Shown: positions 19,740-31,628, counted from the first letter of the stretch. The stretch is 59,843 nucleotides of DNA from an uncultured SAR86 cluster bacterium (GCA_902594005.1 CACJKN010000006.1:1-59843), one strand, 5' to 3'. The notes: a model not told the origin generated them from the sequence alone. Program-made: numbers and translations.

Positions 19740-21139
19740 TGGGATACACAATATATGACAAGCTCTGGAATGAGCACTTAATAAGATCCTATGATGATGG
19801 AGACTCGCTAATTTATATTGATAGACATTTTCTTCATGAAGTAACATCTCCTCAAGCTTTTGAGGGCCTCAAAAAAAAATCACTCAAACCGTGGAGAATT
19901 AATGCAAACATTGCTACTCCAGATCACAATGTTCCAACTACAAGGGATAACGAATTTAGCATTGAGAACATTGAAGACAATATCTCAAAGTTGCAGGTTG
20001 TAGAGTTAGATAAAAATTGTAACGATTTCGGTATAAAACAATTTAATATCAACTCAAATAATCAAGGCATAGTTCATGTAATTGGGCCAGAATTAGGCTT
20101 AACGCTTCCCGGAATGAGTATTGTTTGTGGCGACTCTCATACGTCAACTCATGGTGCTTTTGGTTGTCTTGCAATGGGAATTGGAACATCTGAAGTGGAG
20201 CATGTTCTTGCAACTCAAAGTTTAAAAGTAAGGAAGCTTAAAAATATGAGAATAAATTTTGAGGGGTCGATACAAGAAGGAGTATCCTCAAAAGATATTA
20301 TTTTATATTTAATTAGAACAATAGGAACTGCAGGTGGAACAGGATATGCAGTTGAATTTGCGGGATCATATATACGAAATATCTCTATGGAAGCAAGAAT
20401 GACAATATGCAATATGTCTATTGAAGCAGGAGCTAAAGTAGGATTAGTGTCCGTTGACGATAAAACTATTGAATACGTTAAAAAACATTCAAACCTTGAA
20501 GCTAATTTAATAAATGATGCTATTAAAAAATGGAAAAATTTAATAACTGATAAAGAAGCAATGTTCGATAAGGAAATTGATATTGATGTATCAAAAATTA
20601 ATCCTCAAGTTTCTTGGGGCACATCACCAGAAATGGTTATTGATTTCAATGAAAAGATTCCACCGAGCTCAATTTTTTCTGCTGAAAAAAGAAAAAGCTT
20701 AGATCTTGCTAAAAATTATATGGGATTGTCAGATAACCAGGAATTGAGCGATTTAGATTTTGATAAAGTATTCATTGGGTCATGTACTAATTCTCGAATT
20801 GAAGATCTAAGAGAAGCCGCAGAAGTTTTAAAAGGTCAAAAGGTTTCTGAAAATATCCAAGAAGCTATTGTTGTTCCAGGGTCTGGAATGGTTAAAGAAC
20901 AAGCTGAGAAGGAGGGAATTCACAAAATATTCATTGATGCTGGATTTCAGTGGAGGGCACCGGGTTGTTCTATGTGCTTAGGCATGAATCCAGACCAATT
21001 AAGTCCCTATGAAAGATGTGCTTCAACTTCAAATAGGAATTTTGAGGGTCGGCAGGGTAACTTAGGTAGAACGCATTTAATGAGCCCAAAGATGGCAGCT
21101 CTAACCGCAATAAACGGAAGGATTGTAAAAGAGATTTAA
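19739..21139 (+). CDS. leuC: 3-isopropylmalate dehydratase large subunit
   Basis: [50 protein letters not shown]. Confidence 0.97.
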   Translation: MGYTIYDKLWNEHLIRSYDDGDSLIYIDRHFLHEVTSPQAFEGLKKKSLKPWRINANIATPDHNVPTTRDNEFSIENIEDNISKLQVVELDKNCNDFGIKQFNINSNNQGIVHVIGPELGLTLPGMSIVCGDSHTSTHGAFGCLAMGIGTSEVEHVLATQSLKVRKLKNMRINFEGSIQEGVSSKDIILYLIRTIGTAGGTGYAVEFAGSYIRNISMEARMTICNMSIEAGAKVGLVSVDDKTIEYVKKHSNLEANLINDAIKKWKNLITDKEAMFDKEIDIDVSKINPQVSWGTSPEMVIDFNEKIPPSSIFSAEKRKSLDLAKNYMGLSDNQELSDLDFDKVFIGSCTNSRIEDLREAAEVLKGQKVSENIQEAIVVPGSGMVKEQAEKEGIHKIFIDAGFQWRAPGCSMCLGMNPDQLSPYERCASTSNRNFEGRQGNLGRTHLMSPKMAALTAINGRIVKEI

Positions 21140-21140
21140 G

Positions 21141-21770
21141 ATGAAAGATTTTATTGAAGGCATTGTAGCTCCAATTGATAGAGATAATATAGATACTGAT
21201 CAAATTATCCCAACAGAATATTTAAAATCTATTAAAAAATTTGGATACGAGGATTATCTTTTTGATGGCTGGAGATATAAAGATCAGGGTCGTCTTGGAA
21301 TGAAAAAGGTTGAAAGAAAAATCAATCAAGAGTTCATTCTTAACAATTCGCCTTATGATGAATCTAAAGTTTTGCTTACAAGAGATAATTTTGGATGCGG
21401 CTCAAGTAGAGAGCATGCAGTTTGGGCTCTCAGAGACTTTGGTATTGAAGTTGTTATAGCAAGCTCATTTGGCGATATTTTTTATAATAATTGTTTCAAA
21501 AATGGTGTTTTACCATTAAAGCTCAAAAAAACTGAAATTGAAGAACTATTTTCATTGTCTAAAGATAATCCAGTAACTATTTCAGTAAATATAAAAGACA
21601 AAGTTATACTTTTTAAAGATAAGCTCTCTATTTATTTTGATCTTGATGATAATTTAGCTGAAAGAATCATTTATGGTCTTGATGAGATCGATATTACTCT
21701 TAAAGATTCAGCATTAATTAAGGAATTTGAAGAAGATAGAAAAGAAAGTAACCCATGGATTTTTGAATGA
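21141..21770 (+). CDS. leuD: 3-isopropylmalate dehydratase small subunit
   Basis: DNIDTDQIIPTEYLKSIKKFGYEDYLFDGWR; NFGCGSSREHAVWAL. Confidence 0.97.
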   Translation: MKDFIEGIVAPIDRDNIDTDQIIPTEYLKSIKKFGYEDYLFDGWRYKDQGRLGMKKVERKINQEFILNNSPYDESKVLLTRDNFGCGSSREHAVWALRDFGIEVVIASSFGDIFYNNCFKNGVLPLKLKKTEIEELFSLSKDNPVTISVNIKDKVILFKDKLSIYFDLDDNLAERIIYGLDEIDITLKDSALIKEFEEDRKESNPWIFE

Positions 21771-22852
21771 ATAATAAGATTCTTATTTTGCCAGGTGATG
21801 GCATCGGCCCTGAAGTGACAAGTTCTGCAATGGAGATATTAAGATTTGTTAAAGATCTATACTCTCTTGATCTTGATATTGAAATTCATGATGTTGGCGG
21901 AGCAGCCTATGATAAGACTGGTTATCCTCTTCCTGATAAGACTTTAGAGATAGCTAGAAAATCTGATGCTATTCTCTTTGGGGCTGTAGGTGGTCCAGAA
22001 TGGGAGGATTTAGATTGGGATAAAAGACCAGAACAAGCATTGTTAGGATTAAGAAAAGAGCTTGGATTATTTGCTAACTTAAGACCTGCCTTCCTTTTTA
22101 ATGAGCTTTCTTCAGCTTCACCAATAAAAGAGGAAATTATCAATGATTTAGATATTTTAATAGTAAGAGAGTTAACAGGCGGTATTTATTTTGGAGAGCC
22201 AAGAGGAATTGATACTTCTTCAAATCCTCCACATGCTTTTAATACTATGATTTATGACGAAAAAGAGATTGAAAGAATTGGTCGAGTAGCATTTGAATCA
22301 GCTCAAAAAAGAAATAAAAAACTATGTTCAGTGGAAAAAGCAAATGTTCTTGAAGTTTCAAAGTTTTGGAGAGAAATAATTACAAATCTATCAAAAGACT
22401 ATCCTGATGTTGAATTGACACATCAGCTTGCTGACAATACTGCAATGCAACTAGTGCTTGATCCCAATCAGTTTGATGTAATTGTTTCTAGTAATTTATT
22501 TGGTGACATATTATCTGATATTGCTGCAACACTAACTGGCTCTATTGGTATGTTACCTTCCGCATCACTGAACACCTCCTCTCAAGGAATGTATGAACCA
22601 TGTCATGGCAGCGCACCTGATATAGCTGGCAAGAATTTAGCAAATCCTTTAGCAATGATCCTCTCTCTAGCAATGGCTTTTAGGTACTCTCTTGAAAATC
22701 ATCAAGTAGCAAACATAATCGAAGAATCTGTAAAAGAATTTATCTCGAGAGGTTTTAGAACAAAAGATTTAACAGAAGATACATCTTTTTTAGAGACTGG
22801 TGAGGTTGCATCTGAACTAATTCCAATAATCAAGGAAAAATCTGATGTCTAA
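21767..22852 (+). CDS. leuB: 3-isopropylmalate dehydrogenase
   Basis: LPGDGIGPEVTSSAMEILRF; EPCHGSAPDIAGKNLANPLAMILSLAM. Confidence 0.97.
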   Translation: MNNKILILPGDGIGPEVTSSAMEILRFVKDLYSLDLDIEIHDVGGAAYDKTGYPLPDKTLEIARKSDAILFGAVGGPEWEDLDWDKRPEQALLGLRKELGLFANLRPAFLFNELSSASPIKEEIINDLDILIVRELTGGIYFGEPRGIDTSSNPPHAFNTMIYDEKEIERIGRVAFESAQKRNKKLCSVEKANVLEVSKFWREIITNLSKDYPDVELTHQLADNTAMQLVLDPNQFDVIVSSNLFGDILSDIAATLTGSIGMLPSASLNTSSQGMYEPCHGSAPDIAGKNLANPLAMILSLAMAFRYSLENHQVANIIEESVKEFISRGFRTKDLTEDTSFLETGEVASELIPIIKEKSDV

Positions 22853-23843
22853 GTTAGCTATTGTTGGAGCATCAGGATTAGTTGGAAGAAATTTACTAGA
22901 ACAACTACAAAAAAGAGAATTCAAAATAGATGAGATTTTCTTATTAGGCAAAAAATCAGCTGGCTCTTCAATAAATTTTTTAGATAAAGATTGCATTATT
23001 GAGGACATTGATAAATTTGATTTTAATAAGGCTGACTATGCAATATTGTCTGCTGGTTCTGATGTAGCAAGAGATTATGCGAATAAGTTTATTGAAGCCG
23101 ACTGTAAGGTTTTAGATATGTCTTCCTACTTTAGATATGAAGATGATGTACCTCTTATAATTCCAGAAATTAATGGGAATATAATTAGTAAGAAAACCAA
23201 TCTAATTGCAAACCCAAACTGCTCAACAGCTCAACTCTTGATGGTCCTCGACCATATTCATAAAGAGTTTAGTATCGAAAGTGTAATGATAACTACCTTT
23301 CAAGCGGTATCAGGTGCAGGTGAGCAGGGTATAAAAGAGCTTGAAAACCAATCTCAGTCAATCTCTGCTGTTTCTAATATATTTTCTAAAACCATTGCAG
23401 GAAATGTAATACCTCAGTGCGATAAATTTTTAGATAATGGTTTTACAAAAGAAGAAATGAAGCTGAACTGGGAAACAAAAAAAATATTAGATGAAAAAAT
23501 TAATGTAACTTCTACTTGCGTAAGAGTTCCGGTAATAAATGGACACTCTGAATCGGTTTTTATAAAAGTAAGAAATGAAGCCTCAAGACTAAGCATAATA
23601 AAATTACTTGAAGGCAAGGAGGGCATAAAAGTAATTGATGATCCGTCAAAAGAAGCTTTTCCAACTGCTCTTGAAAATGCAAATAAAACAAATGATGTTT
23701 ATGTTGGAAGAATTCGTTCAAGTAAAATTAATAATGAAGATTGGATATCTTGTTGGATTGTTGCTGATAATGTATTTGGGAAAGGTGCTGCTTTAAATGC
23801 TGTCCAAATCTTAGAATTAATGAAAAAAGCTGATGAAAATTAA
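22845..23843 (+). CDS. asd: Aspartate-semialdehyde dehydrogenase
   Basis: KLAIVGASGLVGRNLLEQL; NPNCSTAQLLMVL. Confidence 0.95.
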   Translation: MSKLAIVGASGLVGRNLLEQLQKREFKIDEIFLLGKKSAGSSINFLDKDCIIEDIDKFDFNKADYAILSAGSDVARDYANKFIEADCKVLDMSSYFRYEDDVPLIIPEINGNIISKKTNLIANPNCSTAQLLMVLDHIHKEFSIESVMITTFQAVSGAGEQGIKELENQSQSISAVSNIFSKTIAGNVIPQCDKFLDNGFTKEEMKLNWETKKILDEKINVTSTCVRVPVINGHSESVFIKVRNEASRLSIIKLLEGKEGIKVIDDPSKEAFPTALENANKTNDVYVGRIRSSKINNEDWISCWIVADNVFGKGAALNAVQILELMKKADEN

Positions 23844-25041
23844 AAAGATAAGCACTTTTCTTTTTTTTATAATTTTTTCATCACTTTTATCATCAGAAAT
23901 TACCTACTTATCTTCAAAAACATTTCAAGATGAAAATGCAATACAGATAGTAATATCATTTAATTCCTCAGAGGAGCTTGATAAAAGCGATATCAGTATT
24001 TTTGAGTATCAAACATCATCTTCGATAAAAGATTCACTTTTTAATTTGAGTCTAAGTAGAGAAAATATTAGCGAATACAATTTAAGTTTTGAGAAAATAA
24101 AAGATATTGATAGTCCTTATGCACTATTCACAATTGAGATAAAAGATAACAGAAAAGACTTTTTTATTTTTCTTTCAGACGATTCATATACCTCCATTCT
24201 TCAAAACGAAACCACGGAGATACTTAGTCCTCAAATTATTGAGGAAGAAGGAACTTATAGTGAGCTAGTCATATTAGCTGATGAAATTACCACCGTCTGG
24301 TCTATGGCTGAATCGCTTAATTACGATGATCTAAGTATTTATCAAGTAATGTGGAGTATTTTTGAAAATAATAGGAATGCCTTCATTGACGATAATATTA
24401 ATTTAATTAGAAATGATATGGATATTCTTGTTCCTGAATTACAGTCAATTAGAGAAATTGATAAGTCTTTTGCAAAGTTTAGTATCAGGGAGATGATAGA
24501 TACTAATACTTTTGAGACACAGCAAATGCTCACACTGGTAGCTCCAGAATCAGAAGCAATTGTTGAAGAGGAAGTTGAAGTAATTGAGGAGGAGAAAATA
24601 CAAGATTTTGATATCCAAAATCAAGAACAAACTACTTTAGATCCTCAAGCTATAATTGAGTCTCAAACAAGAATAATTGAAATTGAAAGAAATGAGGAAA
24701 CAGAAATTTTAAATGAAGAAATTAATTCTGGAGTAAATATTTTGCAACTACTGATAGTTAGTTTAGTGAGCCTAGCTGTAGGGTTTCTAATAGCAATTTT
24801 CTTAATAAGAAAGAATTCAGTTATTGCTAAAAGTGAATTCCAAACAGAAGATGCTTTATTATCAATGCCTAAGGGGCTTAGCATCAAAAATGATCCTTTC
24901 ATTCAGCAGTTTGATTTAGCTATAACCCTTTATGAAATGAAGGATTATGAAAAAGCCAAAACTTTATTAGATGAAATTATCGATAAAGCAAAAAATCAAA
25001 AACTTATTCAGCAGGCGGTTGATCTGAGATCAAAAATATAG
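23833..25041 (+). CDS. fimV: FimV-like protein (peptidoglycan-binding/polar hub homologue)
   Basis: Signal peptide, LysM-like ...YQVMWSIFENNRNAFIDDNINLIRNDMDILVP, TM, C-terminal DLAITLYEMKDYEKAKTLLDEII; asd-fimV-truA synteny. Confidence 0.82.
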   Translation: MKIKKISTFLFFIIFSSLLSSEITYLSSKTFQDENAIQIVISFNSSEELDKSDISIFEYQTSSSIKDSLFNLSLSRENISEYNLSFEKIKDIDSPYALFTIEIKDNRKDFFIFLSDDSYTSILQNETTEILSPQIIEEEGTYSELVILADEITTVWSMAESLNYDDLSIYQVMWSIFENNRNAFIDDNINLIRNDMDILVPELQSIREIDKSFAKFSIREMIDTNTFETQQMLTLVAPESEAIVEEEVEVIEEEKIQDFDIQNQEQTTLDPQAIIESQTRIIEIERNEETEILNEEINSGVNILQLLIVSLVSLAVGFLIAIFLIRKNSVIAKSEFQTEDALLSMPKGLSIKNDPFIQQFDLAITLYEMKDYEKAKTLLDEIIDKAKNQKLIQQAVDLRSKI

Positions 25042-25050
25042 GGGTTAAAG

Positions 25051-25821
25051 TTGAAACTAGCCTTCAAGATTCAATATAAAGGGACTAATTATTCCGGTTT
25101 CCAATCTCAAAAAAATGCTAACTCTATTCAAGATGAGCTTATAAAAGCTTTCAAAAGAATTTCTGTTGATAATTTGCAGATGAATTACTCTGGAAGAACT
25201 GATAAAGGCGTTCATGCGCTTGGTCAGGTTTTTGATGTAGTTGTAAGTCAGAATAGATCAGATATGCAATGGATCAATGGCCTAAATTCAAATCTTCCTA
25301 ATGACATATCTGTAGTTGATTTAGAAAGAGTAGAAGACTCATTTCATTCAAGATTTGATGCAATTGATAGAACATACTCTTATCTAATTTTTAATAGCCC
25401 ATCAAGGAATGTTTTGCTTGATGATTTTTATTATTGGGAGCAGCCAGAGCTAGACATTAAGAAAATGGATGAGGAGTCCAAGTGCCTAATTGGAAAACAT
25501 GATTTCACATCATTTAGGAGTCTAAGTTGCGGTTCTAAAAATCCTGAAAGGAATATAAAAAAAATAGAAATTAATAAATTAGGAAATATCATCGAAATAA
25601 AAATAACCGCAAATGCATTTTTGCAAAATATGGTTAGAATAATTGTCGGGACTTTATTAGAAATTGGTAAATACCAAATTAAAATCCCATTAAAAGAAAT
25701 ACTTGAAAGCAAAGATAGGAATAATGCTGGAACAACTGTAAATCCAAGAGGATTAATTTTTCTTGGCCCTAATTATGAAAATATTACAAAGTTTAAACCA
25801 GAAAAGAGCCCTTTAATTTGA
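25051..25821 (+). CDS. truA: tRNA pseudouridine(38-40) synthase
   Basis: YSGRTDKGVHALGQVFDV; SFHSRFDAIDRTYSY; TTG start. Confidence 0.95.
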   Translation: MKLAFKIQYKGTNYSGFQSQKNANSIQDELIKAFKRISVDNLQMNYSGRTDKGVHALGQVFDVVVSQNRSDMQWINGLNSNLPNDISVVDLERVEDSFHSRFDAIDRTYSYLIFNSPSRNVLLDDFYYWEQPELDIKKMDEESKCLIGKHDFTSFRSLSCGSKNPERNIKKIEINKLGNIIEIKITANAFLQNMVRIIVGTLLEIGKYQIKIPLKEILESKDRNNAGTTVNPRGLIFLGPNYENITKFKPEKSPLI

Positions 25822-25823
25822 AT

Positions 25824-26432
25824 ATGAAAATTAAAATTTGTGGAATAACAGAAATAGAAACATTAAATTTTCTTATTGAAAATGGAGTTGATTATGTTGG
25901 TTTTATTTTTCATGAAAATAGTCCTAGAAATGTTACTCATGCATTTATAAATGAGATAAAAAATACAGATTTCCAAAAAACTAGGCCTGTCTGCGTATTT
26001 GCTAATCCTGAAAAATCATTTGTTAGCTCTTCATTAAGTTACTTTGAAAATCCAATCATTCAATTTCATGGTGACGAATCAGAAGATTTTTGTAAATTAT
26101 TTGATTGCGAATTTTGGAAAGCATTAAGAATAAAAGATTCTAAGTCTCTCGAAGACATGAAACACTTCAAAAATGCAGAAGCAATTTTGTGTGACACTTA
26201 TAAAGAAGGTATTTATGGAGGAACTGGAAGCAGCTTTGATTGGGAAATGCTTAATTCAGATTTATTTCTTGATAAAAAGATAATTCTTTCAGGAGGACTG
26301 TCTATTGAAAATCTAGAAAACGCCTTAAAAATAGAACCATGGTGTCTAGATTTTAATTCTGGGGTAGAATCTTCTCCGGGCTTAAAAGACCACTCAAAGA
26401 TTATTGAAATACTAAGCTTGATAAAAAAATGA
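25824..26432 (+). CDS. trpF: Phosphoribosylanthranilate isomerase
   Basis: [30 protein letters not shown] at 25824 preferred. Confidence 0.93.
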   Translation: MKIKICGITEIETLNFLIENGVDYVGFIFHENSPRNVTHAFINEIKNTDFQKTRPVCVFANPEKSFVSSSLSYFENPIIQFHGDESEDFCKLFDCEFWKALRIKDSKSLEDMKHFKNAEAILCDTYKEGIYGGTGSSFDWEMLNSDLFLDKKIILSGGLSIENLENALKIEPWCLDFNSGVESSPGLKDHSKIIEILSLIKK

Positions 26433-27625
26433 AAGACAATTTACCTGATAAAGATGGATTCTTCGGTGAATATGGAGGGAAGTTTGTTCCAGAAACTCTC
26501 ATGTATGCCCTTAATGAATTAGAACAGACTTATAAGACTCTAAAGGATAATAATGATTTTAATGCTGAGTTTCACAGAGATCTAGCTGAATTTGTCGGTA
26601 GACCATCTCCTTTATACTTTGCAAAAAGGCTCACTGAGAATTACAACACTGCTTCAATTTGGTTAAAAAGGGAAGATTTAAATCATACCGGCGCTCACAA
26701 AATAAATAATACAGTTGGACAAATCCTTTTAGCTAAATATATGGGAAAAAAAAGGATAATTGCGGAAACTGGCGCAGGCCAACACGGAGTTGCAACTGCT
26801 ACAGTTGCGGCGAGGCTTGGGTTAGATTGTCATATATATATGGGATCTGAGGATGTAAGGAGACAATCACTTAACGTTTACAGAATGAAGCTTTTAGGAG
26901 CTGAAGTCCATGAAGTAAATTCTGGTTCAGCAACTCTTAAGGATGCTCTCAATGAGGCTTTAAGAGACTGGGTTACTAATATTGAAGATACATACTACAT
27001 CATAGGCAGCGTTACAGGACCTCATCCTTATCCGATGATTGTAAGAGATTTCAATGCAGTCGTAGGATATGAGTTAATTGACCAATCACAGGAATCATTT
27101 GGAAGAATGCCAGATTCAATAATTGCCTGTGTTGGAGGCGGATCAAATGCTATGGGTATTTTTTATCCTTTTATTAAAATGGATAATGTAGAGCTCATTG
27201 GTGTCGAGGCAGCAGGTAAAGGTATAGAAACAGGTGAACATGCAGCCCCATTAAATGATGGAACCCCTGGAGTGCTTCATGGTGCAAAAAGTTATTTGAT
27301 GCAAGATGAAAGTGGACAAGTAAAAGGAACGGCTTCTATTTCAGCAGGCTTAGATTATCCAGGTGTAGGGCCTGAACATTCATGGCTAAAAGATATTAAA
27401 AGAGCTAAGTATGTTGCAGTTTCAGATGATGAGGTTATGAAAGCTTTTCACATGGTAAATAAAATGGAAGGAATATTGCCTGCACTAGAAACAGCTCATG
27501 CATTTGCTTACCTAGATGAGTTAATGCCAAATATGAATAAAGATCAGCACATCGTTATCAACGTCTCAGGAAGAGGCGACAAAGATTTAAATAGTGTGGT
27601 TGAAATAGAGGATATCAAGCTTTGA
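26429..27625 (+). CDS. trpB: Tryptophan synthase beta chain
   Basis: [38 protein letters not shown]. Confidence 0.98.
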   Translation: MKDNLPDKDGFFGEYGGKFVPETLMYALNELEQTYKTLKDNNDFNAEFHRDLAEFVGRPSPLYFAKRLTENYNTASIWLKREDLNHTGAHKINNTVGQILLAKYMGKKRIIAETGAGQHGVATATVAARLGLDCHIYMGSEDVRRQSLNVYRMKLLGAEVHEVNSGSATLKDALNEALRDWVTNIEDTYYIIGSVTGPHPYPMIVRDFNAVVGYELIDQSQESFGRMPDSIIACVGGGSNAMGIFYPFIKMDNVELIGVEAAGKGIETGEHAAPLNDGTPGVLHGAKSYLMQDESGQVKGTASISAGLDYPGVGPEHSWLKDIKRAKYVAVSDDEVMKAFHMVNKMEGILPALETAHAFAYLDELMPNMNKDQHIVINVSGRGDKDLNSVVEIEDIKL

Positions 27626-28407
27626 AAAGAATCGAAAAGAAGTTAAAAGAGCTTTCCCAAGACAACCAAAAAGCTTTTGTTGGCTATATAGTCGCAGGAG
27701 ACCCTGATTTAGAAACTTCTCTTCAATTGATGCATTTAAGCGTTGATTCAGGGGTAGATATCTTAGAAATTGGTGTTCCCTTTACTGATCCAATAGCTGA
27801 AGGTCCAACAATACAACAAGCTCATGACAGAAGCTTAGAAAATGAAACTAATCTGCAAAAAATTATTGATCTTATATGCAAATTCAGAGAAAAAGATACA
27901 AATACGCCAATTATTTTAATGGGATATATCAACAATTTCTTAATGTATAAAGATTTGATTAATAGGTCTCATGAACTTGGTGTTGATGGAGTTTTAGTGG
28001 TTGATATCCCTGGTGAGCTATCTCTTGAAGATTATGGAATAGATAATCAAGACTTAGATATTATCTCGCTTGTATCACCAACCACCTCAAAAGAAAGAGT
28101 AAAGGAAATTGTAAAAAATAGTACAGGCTTTATTTATTATGTAACTTTAAGAGGAGTTACAGGATCATCCAATCTTGATGGAAATGAAATTGAACAAAAT
28201 ATTAAATATATAAAATCTATTTCTTCTATTCCGGTGATGGCAGGTTTTGGAATCAAGAACAGCGATGACGCTAAGCTTCTCTCATCCTTTTCTGATGGGA
28301 TTGTGATCGGGTCTTCAATAGTTGAGCTTATTTATAAAAATTCAGAAAATAAAGACTTTCATGAAGTAAGTGATTATATTAGTAATATGAAAGATGCAAT
28401 TAGATAA
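27622..28407 (+). CDS. trpA: Tryptophan synthase alpha chain
   Basis: [29 protein letters not shown]. Confidence 0.96.
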   Translation: MKRIEKKLKELSQDNQKAFVGYIVAGDPDLETSLQLMHLSVDSGVDILEIGVPFTDPIAEGPTIQQAHDRSLENETNLQKIIDLICKFREKDTNTPIILMGYINNFLMYKDLINRSHELGVDGVLVVDIPGELSLEDYGIDNQDLDIISLVSPTTSKERVKEIVKNSTGFIYYVTLRGVTGSSNLDGNEIEQNIKYIKSISSIPVMAGFGIKNSDDAKLLSSFSDGIVIGSSIVELIYKNSENKDFHEVSDYISNMKDAIR

Positions 28408-29255
28408 TGAATTGGCTTACAAGATTAATTCCTTCAATAGGAAAAAGCTCTTCAAAATCAAAAAGTAAGATTCCTGATGGTGTTTGGACGTCCTGTCCTT
28501 CATGTGAATCAGCACTTTACCAGCCAGAGTTACAAAAAACCTTATACGTATGTCCAAAATGTGATCATCACTTAAGGATTGGCGCTAGAACTAGATTCAA
28601 TATTTTCTTTGATAATGGAAATTTCACTGAAATCGCATCAAATGTCGAAACGGGAGATCCTCTTGGCTTTAAAGACGTCAAAGCATATCCTGCAAGAATT
28701 AAAGAAGCTAAGAAAAATACAGGAGAGAGTGAGGCTCTATTGGTTGGATTTGGTAAGCTTGATGGAAGACTAGTTACTGCTGCAGCATTTGAATTCAAGT
28801 TTATGGGTGGCTCGATGGGAAGTGTAGTTGGCGAGAAATTTGTTCAAGGTATTGAGCAAGCAATTGAAAGTAAGACACCATTTATTTGTTTTTCAACAAG
28901 CGGCGGTGCAAGAATGCAGGAATCAATGGTTTCTCTGATGCAAATGGCAAAAACTTCTGCTGCAATTCAGAAATTAAAATCAAATAAACTGCCTTATATA
29001 TCTGTAATGGTTGATCCAATATTTGGAGGAGTATCAGCAAGCTTAGCAATGTTAGGCGATATAAACATAGCAGAGCCAAAGGCTTTTGTTGGTTTTGCAG
29101 GCCGAAGGGTTATTGAACAAACTGTAAGAGTTGAGCTACCCGAAGACTTTCAAAAGTCTGAATTTCTTCTAGAGCACGGTGCCATAGATATGATTGTTCA
29201 TAGATCAGAAATAAGAAGCAAAATAATCGGGATTTTAGATAAAATATCAAAATGA
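28407..29255 (+). CDS. accD: Acetyl-CoA carboxylase carboxyltransferase subunit beta
   Basis: Cys4 zinc ribbon CPSC...CPKC; GGSMGSVVGEKFVQGIEQAIE; STSGGARMQESMVSLMQMAKT. Confidence 0.96.
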   Translation: MNWLTRLIPSIGKSSSKSKSKIPDGVWTSCPSCESALYQPELQKTLYVCPKCDHHLRIGARTRFNIFFDNGNFTEIASNVETGDPLGFKDVKAYPARIKEAKKNTGESEALLVGFGKLDGRLVTAAAFEFKFMGGSMGSVVGEKFVQGIEQAIESKTPFICFSTSGGARMQESMVSLMQMAKTSAAIQKLKSNKLPYISVMVDPIFGGVSASLAMLGDINIAEPKAFVGFAGRRVIEQTVRVELPEDFQKSEFLLEHGAIDMIVHRSEIRSKIIGILDKISK

Positions 29256-29635
29256 ATTTAGAAAAACTCGTTGGCTTAATCTTTATAATCCTTATGGGAT
29301 TAATAATCTTTATCTTTGTGTTATCTCCTCAACCAAAATATCAGGATTCAATTAGTTATCAGTTGGCACCAAATGCTAGAGGATTGAGCAAAGATGATTT
29401 TGAAATGTATGTGGTTAGAGTTAATGTTTTTGAAAATGAAGAAAATGCAAAAGCTCTCAAAAAAAATATCAACAATTATTTTCCAGCATATACTGAAGCC
29501 TTACCAAACAATGATGTTTTAACTGCAGTTTATGTTGGCCCTTTTAGAACGAAAGAAGATATAGAAAAAAATATTGAATTTATTTACGAGATTTCAGAAA
29601 CAGATTCTGGTGAGGTTGTATTATGGAAACCCTAG
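29252..29635 (+). CDS. SPOR-domain-like membrane protein (DedD-like)
   Basis: N-terminal TM, C-terminal SPOR-like VRVNVFENEENAKALKKNI...VYVGPFRTKEDIEKN; between accD and cvpA. Confidence 0.72.
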   Translation: MNLEKLVGLIFIILMGLIIFIFVLSPQPKYQDSISYQLAPNARGLSKDDFEMYVVRVNVFENEENAKALKKNINNYFPAYTEALPNNDVLTAVYVGPFRTKEDIEKNIEFIYEISETDSGEVVLWKP

Positions 29636-30144
29636 GTCTTAATGTTACAGATCTAGTTATATTATTTGTTATAGGTTCCTCCGGAATAATTTCACTTTTT
29701 AGGGGCTTTACTAAAGAATTTTTATCACTTTTACTATGGATATTTGCCTTCTTCGCTGCAGTTGGCTTTGAGGGATATGTAACACCAAAAATTCTAGAAA
29801 TTGTTGGCAATCCAGAGGCCTCAAAAATTATTGCATCTGTCCTTATTTTTTTAGTTTCCATTGTAATTGGTGGTTTTTTGATTAATTTAATTTCAAGAAT
29901 AATTAAATGGTCTGGAATGTCTGGCTTTGATAAATTTATGGGTGTATTATTTGGAGTAAGTAGAGGATTAATTGTAATTTTGGCTGTTTACTTTCTATTA
30001 CCCTCGAATTTAAAAGAGGCTGAAATCTTTACTGAATCAAAGATATCACCATTTTTTGAGGATTTTTTGCCAGTTTTGGAAAGTTACATCAAAGATTTGT
30101 TAAAAGAATCAGACATAGAGGATTTAATTAAAAACGGGGAATAA
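29623..30144 (+). CDS. cvpA: CvpA family membrane protein
   Basis: Multi-TM; NVTDLVILFVIGSSGIISLFRGFTKEFLSLLLW; directly upstream of purF. Confidence 0.88.
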   Translation: METLGLNVTDLVILFVIGSSGIISLFRGFTKEFLSLLLWIFAFFAAVGFEGYVTPKILEIVGNPEASKIIASVLIFLVSIVIGGFLINLISRIIKWSGMSGFDKFMGVLFGVSRGLIVILAVYFLLPSNLKEAEIFTESKISPFFEDFLPVLESYIKDLLKESDIEDLIKNGE

Positions 30145-30146
30145 AA

Positions 30147-31625
30147 ATGTGCGGAATAATAGGGATTTCTGCAGAAAATAATGTAGCTGAGGAGATTTAC
30201 GAGTCTCTACTTATGCTGCAACACAGAGGGCAAGATGCTGCTGGTATGGTTGTCTGCGAACCAAGCGGTAAACTCAATAGCCGGAAGTCAAAAGGCTATG
30301 TCAGAGATGTATTTCAGCAGAATCACATGAGCAATCTTCAAGGAAATTTTGGAATAGGGCACGTAAGATATCCAACTGCTGGAGGAATAGGCAAGGAGTT
30401 TGCTCAGCCAATGTATGTTAATACTCCCTACGGCATAAGCTTAGCCCATAACGGAAACTTAACAAATTCCAAGAAACTAGCCGCAGAGCTTTTCCACGCA
30501 GAAAGACGCCACATAAACACAGATTCTGATTCAGAAGTATTGTTGAATATTTTTGCACTTGAGCTTTCTAAGCAAGAAGCAGTTTTTCCTAAACCAAAAG
30601 ACTTTTTTGCAGCTGTTGAAAAAACACATTTACGTATAAATGGTGCATATGCTGTCGTAGCATTAATAACTGGATATGGAATCGTTGCTTTTAGAGATCC
30701 TCTAGGGATAAGACCTTTAACTATTGGAGTTAGAAAGGGTAAAAACAGAAATGAATATGTAGTTTCTTCTGAAACAGCATTATTTTCAGCTACAGGTTTC
30801 AAAGTACTTAGAGATGTTGAGCCAGGCGAGGCTGTTTTTATAGATAACTCAGGCAAGATATTTACTCAACAATGTTTTCAAGGTAGTGAAAAAAAACCTT
30901 GTATATTTGAGTATGTATATCTAGCTCGACCAGATTCAACTATCGATGAAATTTCAGTTTATAGATCTAGAATGAGAATGGGGTTGAAGTTAGCTAATAG
31001 AATAAGAAAACTTAATTTAGTTGACGAAATAGACGTCGTTATTCCAATACCTGATAGCTCAACAACTGCTGCACTTCAACTTGCTGCAGATTTAAAAAAG
31101 CCTTACCGTCAGGGCTTTGTTAAGAATAGATATATTGGAAGGACTTTCATAATGCCTCTTCAAGAGGAAAGAAAGAAATCTGTCAGAAGAAAGTTGAATA
31201 TTCTTGACCTAGAATTTAAGGATAAGAATGTCTTGCTGGTTGATGACTCAATTGTTAGGGGAACAACCAGCAGACAGATAATAGAAATGGTAAGGGAGGC
31301 TGGCGCAAAAAAAGTTTTATTTGCATCCGCATCTCCTCCAGTTAAATATCAAAACCTCTATGGTATCGATATGGCAGCAACTAAAGAATTAATAGCTCAT
31401 GATAAAACAGAAAATGAAATTGCAGATGCAATAGGAGCAGACGAGTTGATATATCAAACCCTTGAAGATCTAATTAGCTCCGTTCAAGAAGGAAATCCTG
31501 AAATAAAAGACTTTGAAACATCAATCTTCACAGGAAAATACCCAACAGATATTGATGATGGATACCTTGAGAATCTCGAAGAGGAAAGAAGTGACATCAT
31601 TAAAATGTCAAAAAAAGAAAGCTAA
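30147..31625 (+). CDS. purF: Amidophosphoribosyltransferase
   Basis: MCGIIGISAE; LMLQHRGQDAAGM; VLLVDDSIVRGTTSRQIIEM. Confidence 0.97.
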   Translation: MCGIIGISAENNVAEEIYESLLMLQHRGQDAAGMVVCEPSGKLNSRKSKGYVRDVFQQNHMSNLQGNFGIGHVRYPTAGGIGKEFAQPMYVNTPYGISLAHNGNLTNSKKLAAELFHAERRHINTDSDSEVLLNIFALELSKQEAVFPKPKDFFAAVEKTHLRINGAYAVVALITGYGIVAFRDPLGIRPLTIGVRKGKNRNEYVVSSETALFSATGFKVLRDVEPGEAVFIDNSGKIFTQQCFQGSEKKPCIFEYVYLARPDSTIDEISVYRSRMRMGLKLANRIRKLNLVDEIDVVIPIPDSSTTAALQLAADLKKPYRQGFVKNRYIGRTFIMPLQEERKKSVRRKLNILDLEFKDKNVLLVDDSIVRGTTSRQIIEMVREAGAKKVLFASASPPVKYQNLYGIDMAATKELIAHDKTENEIADAIGADELIYQTLEDLISSVQEGNPEIKDFETSIFTGKYPTDIDDGYLENLEEERSDIIKMSKKES

Positions 31626-31628
31626 GGC

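Noticed and set aside
29580-29861. Minus-strand ORF over the SPOR/cvpA junction
   Set aside because: Antisense to two genes with conserved synteny; no domain recognised.
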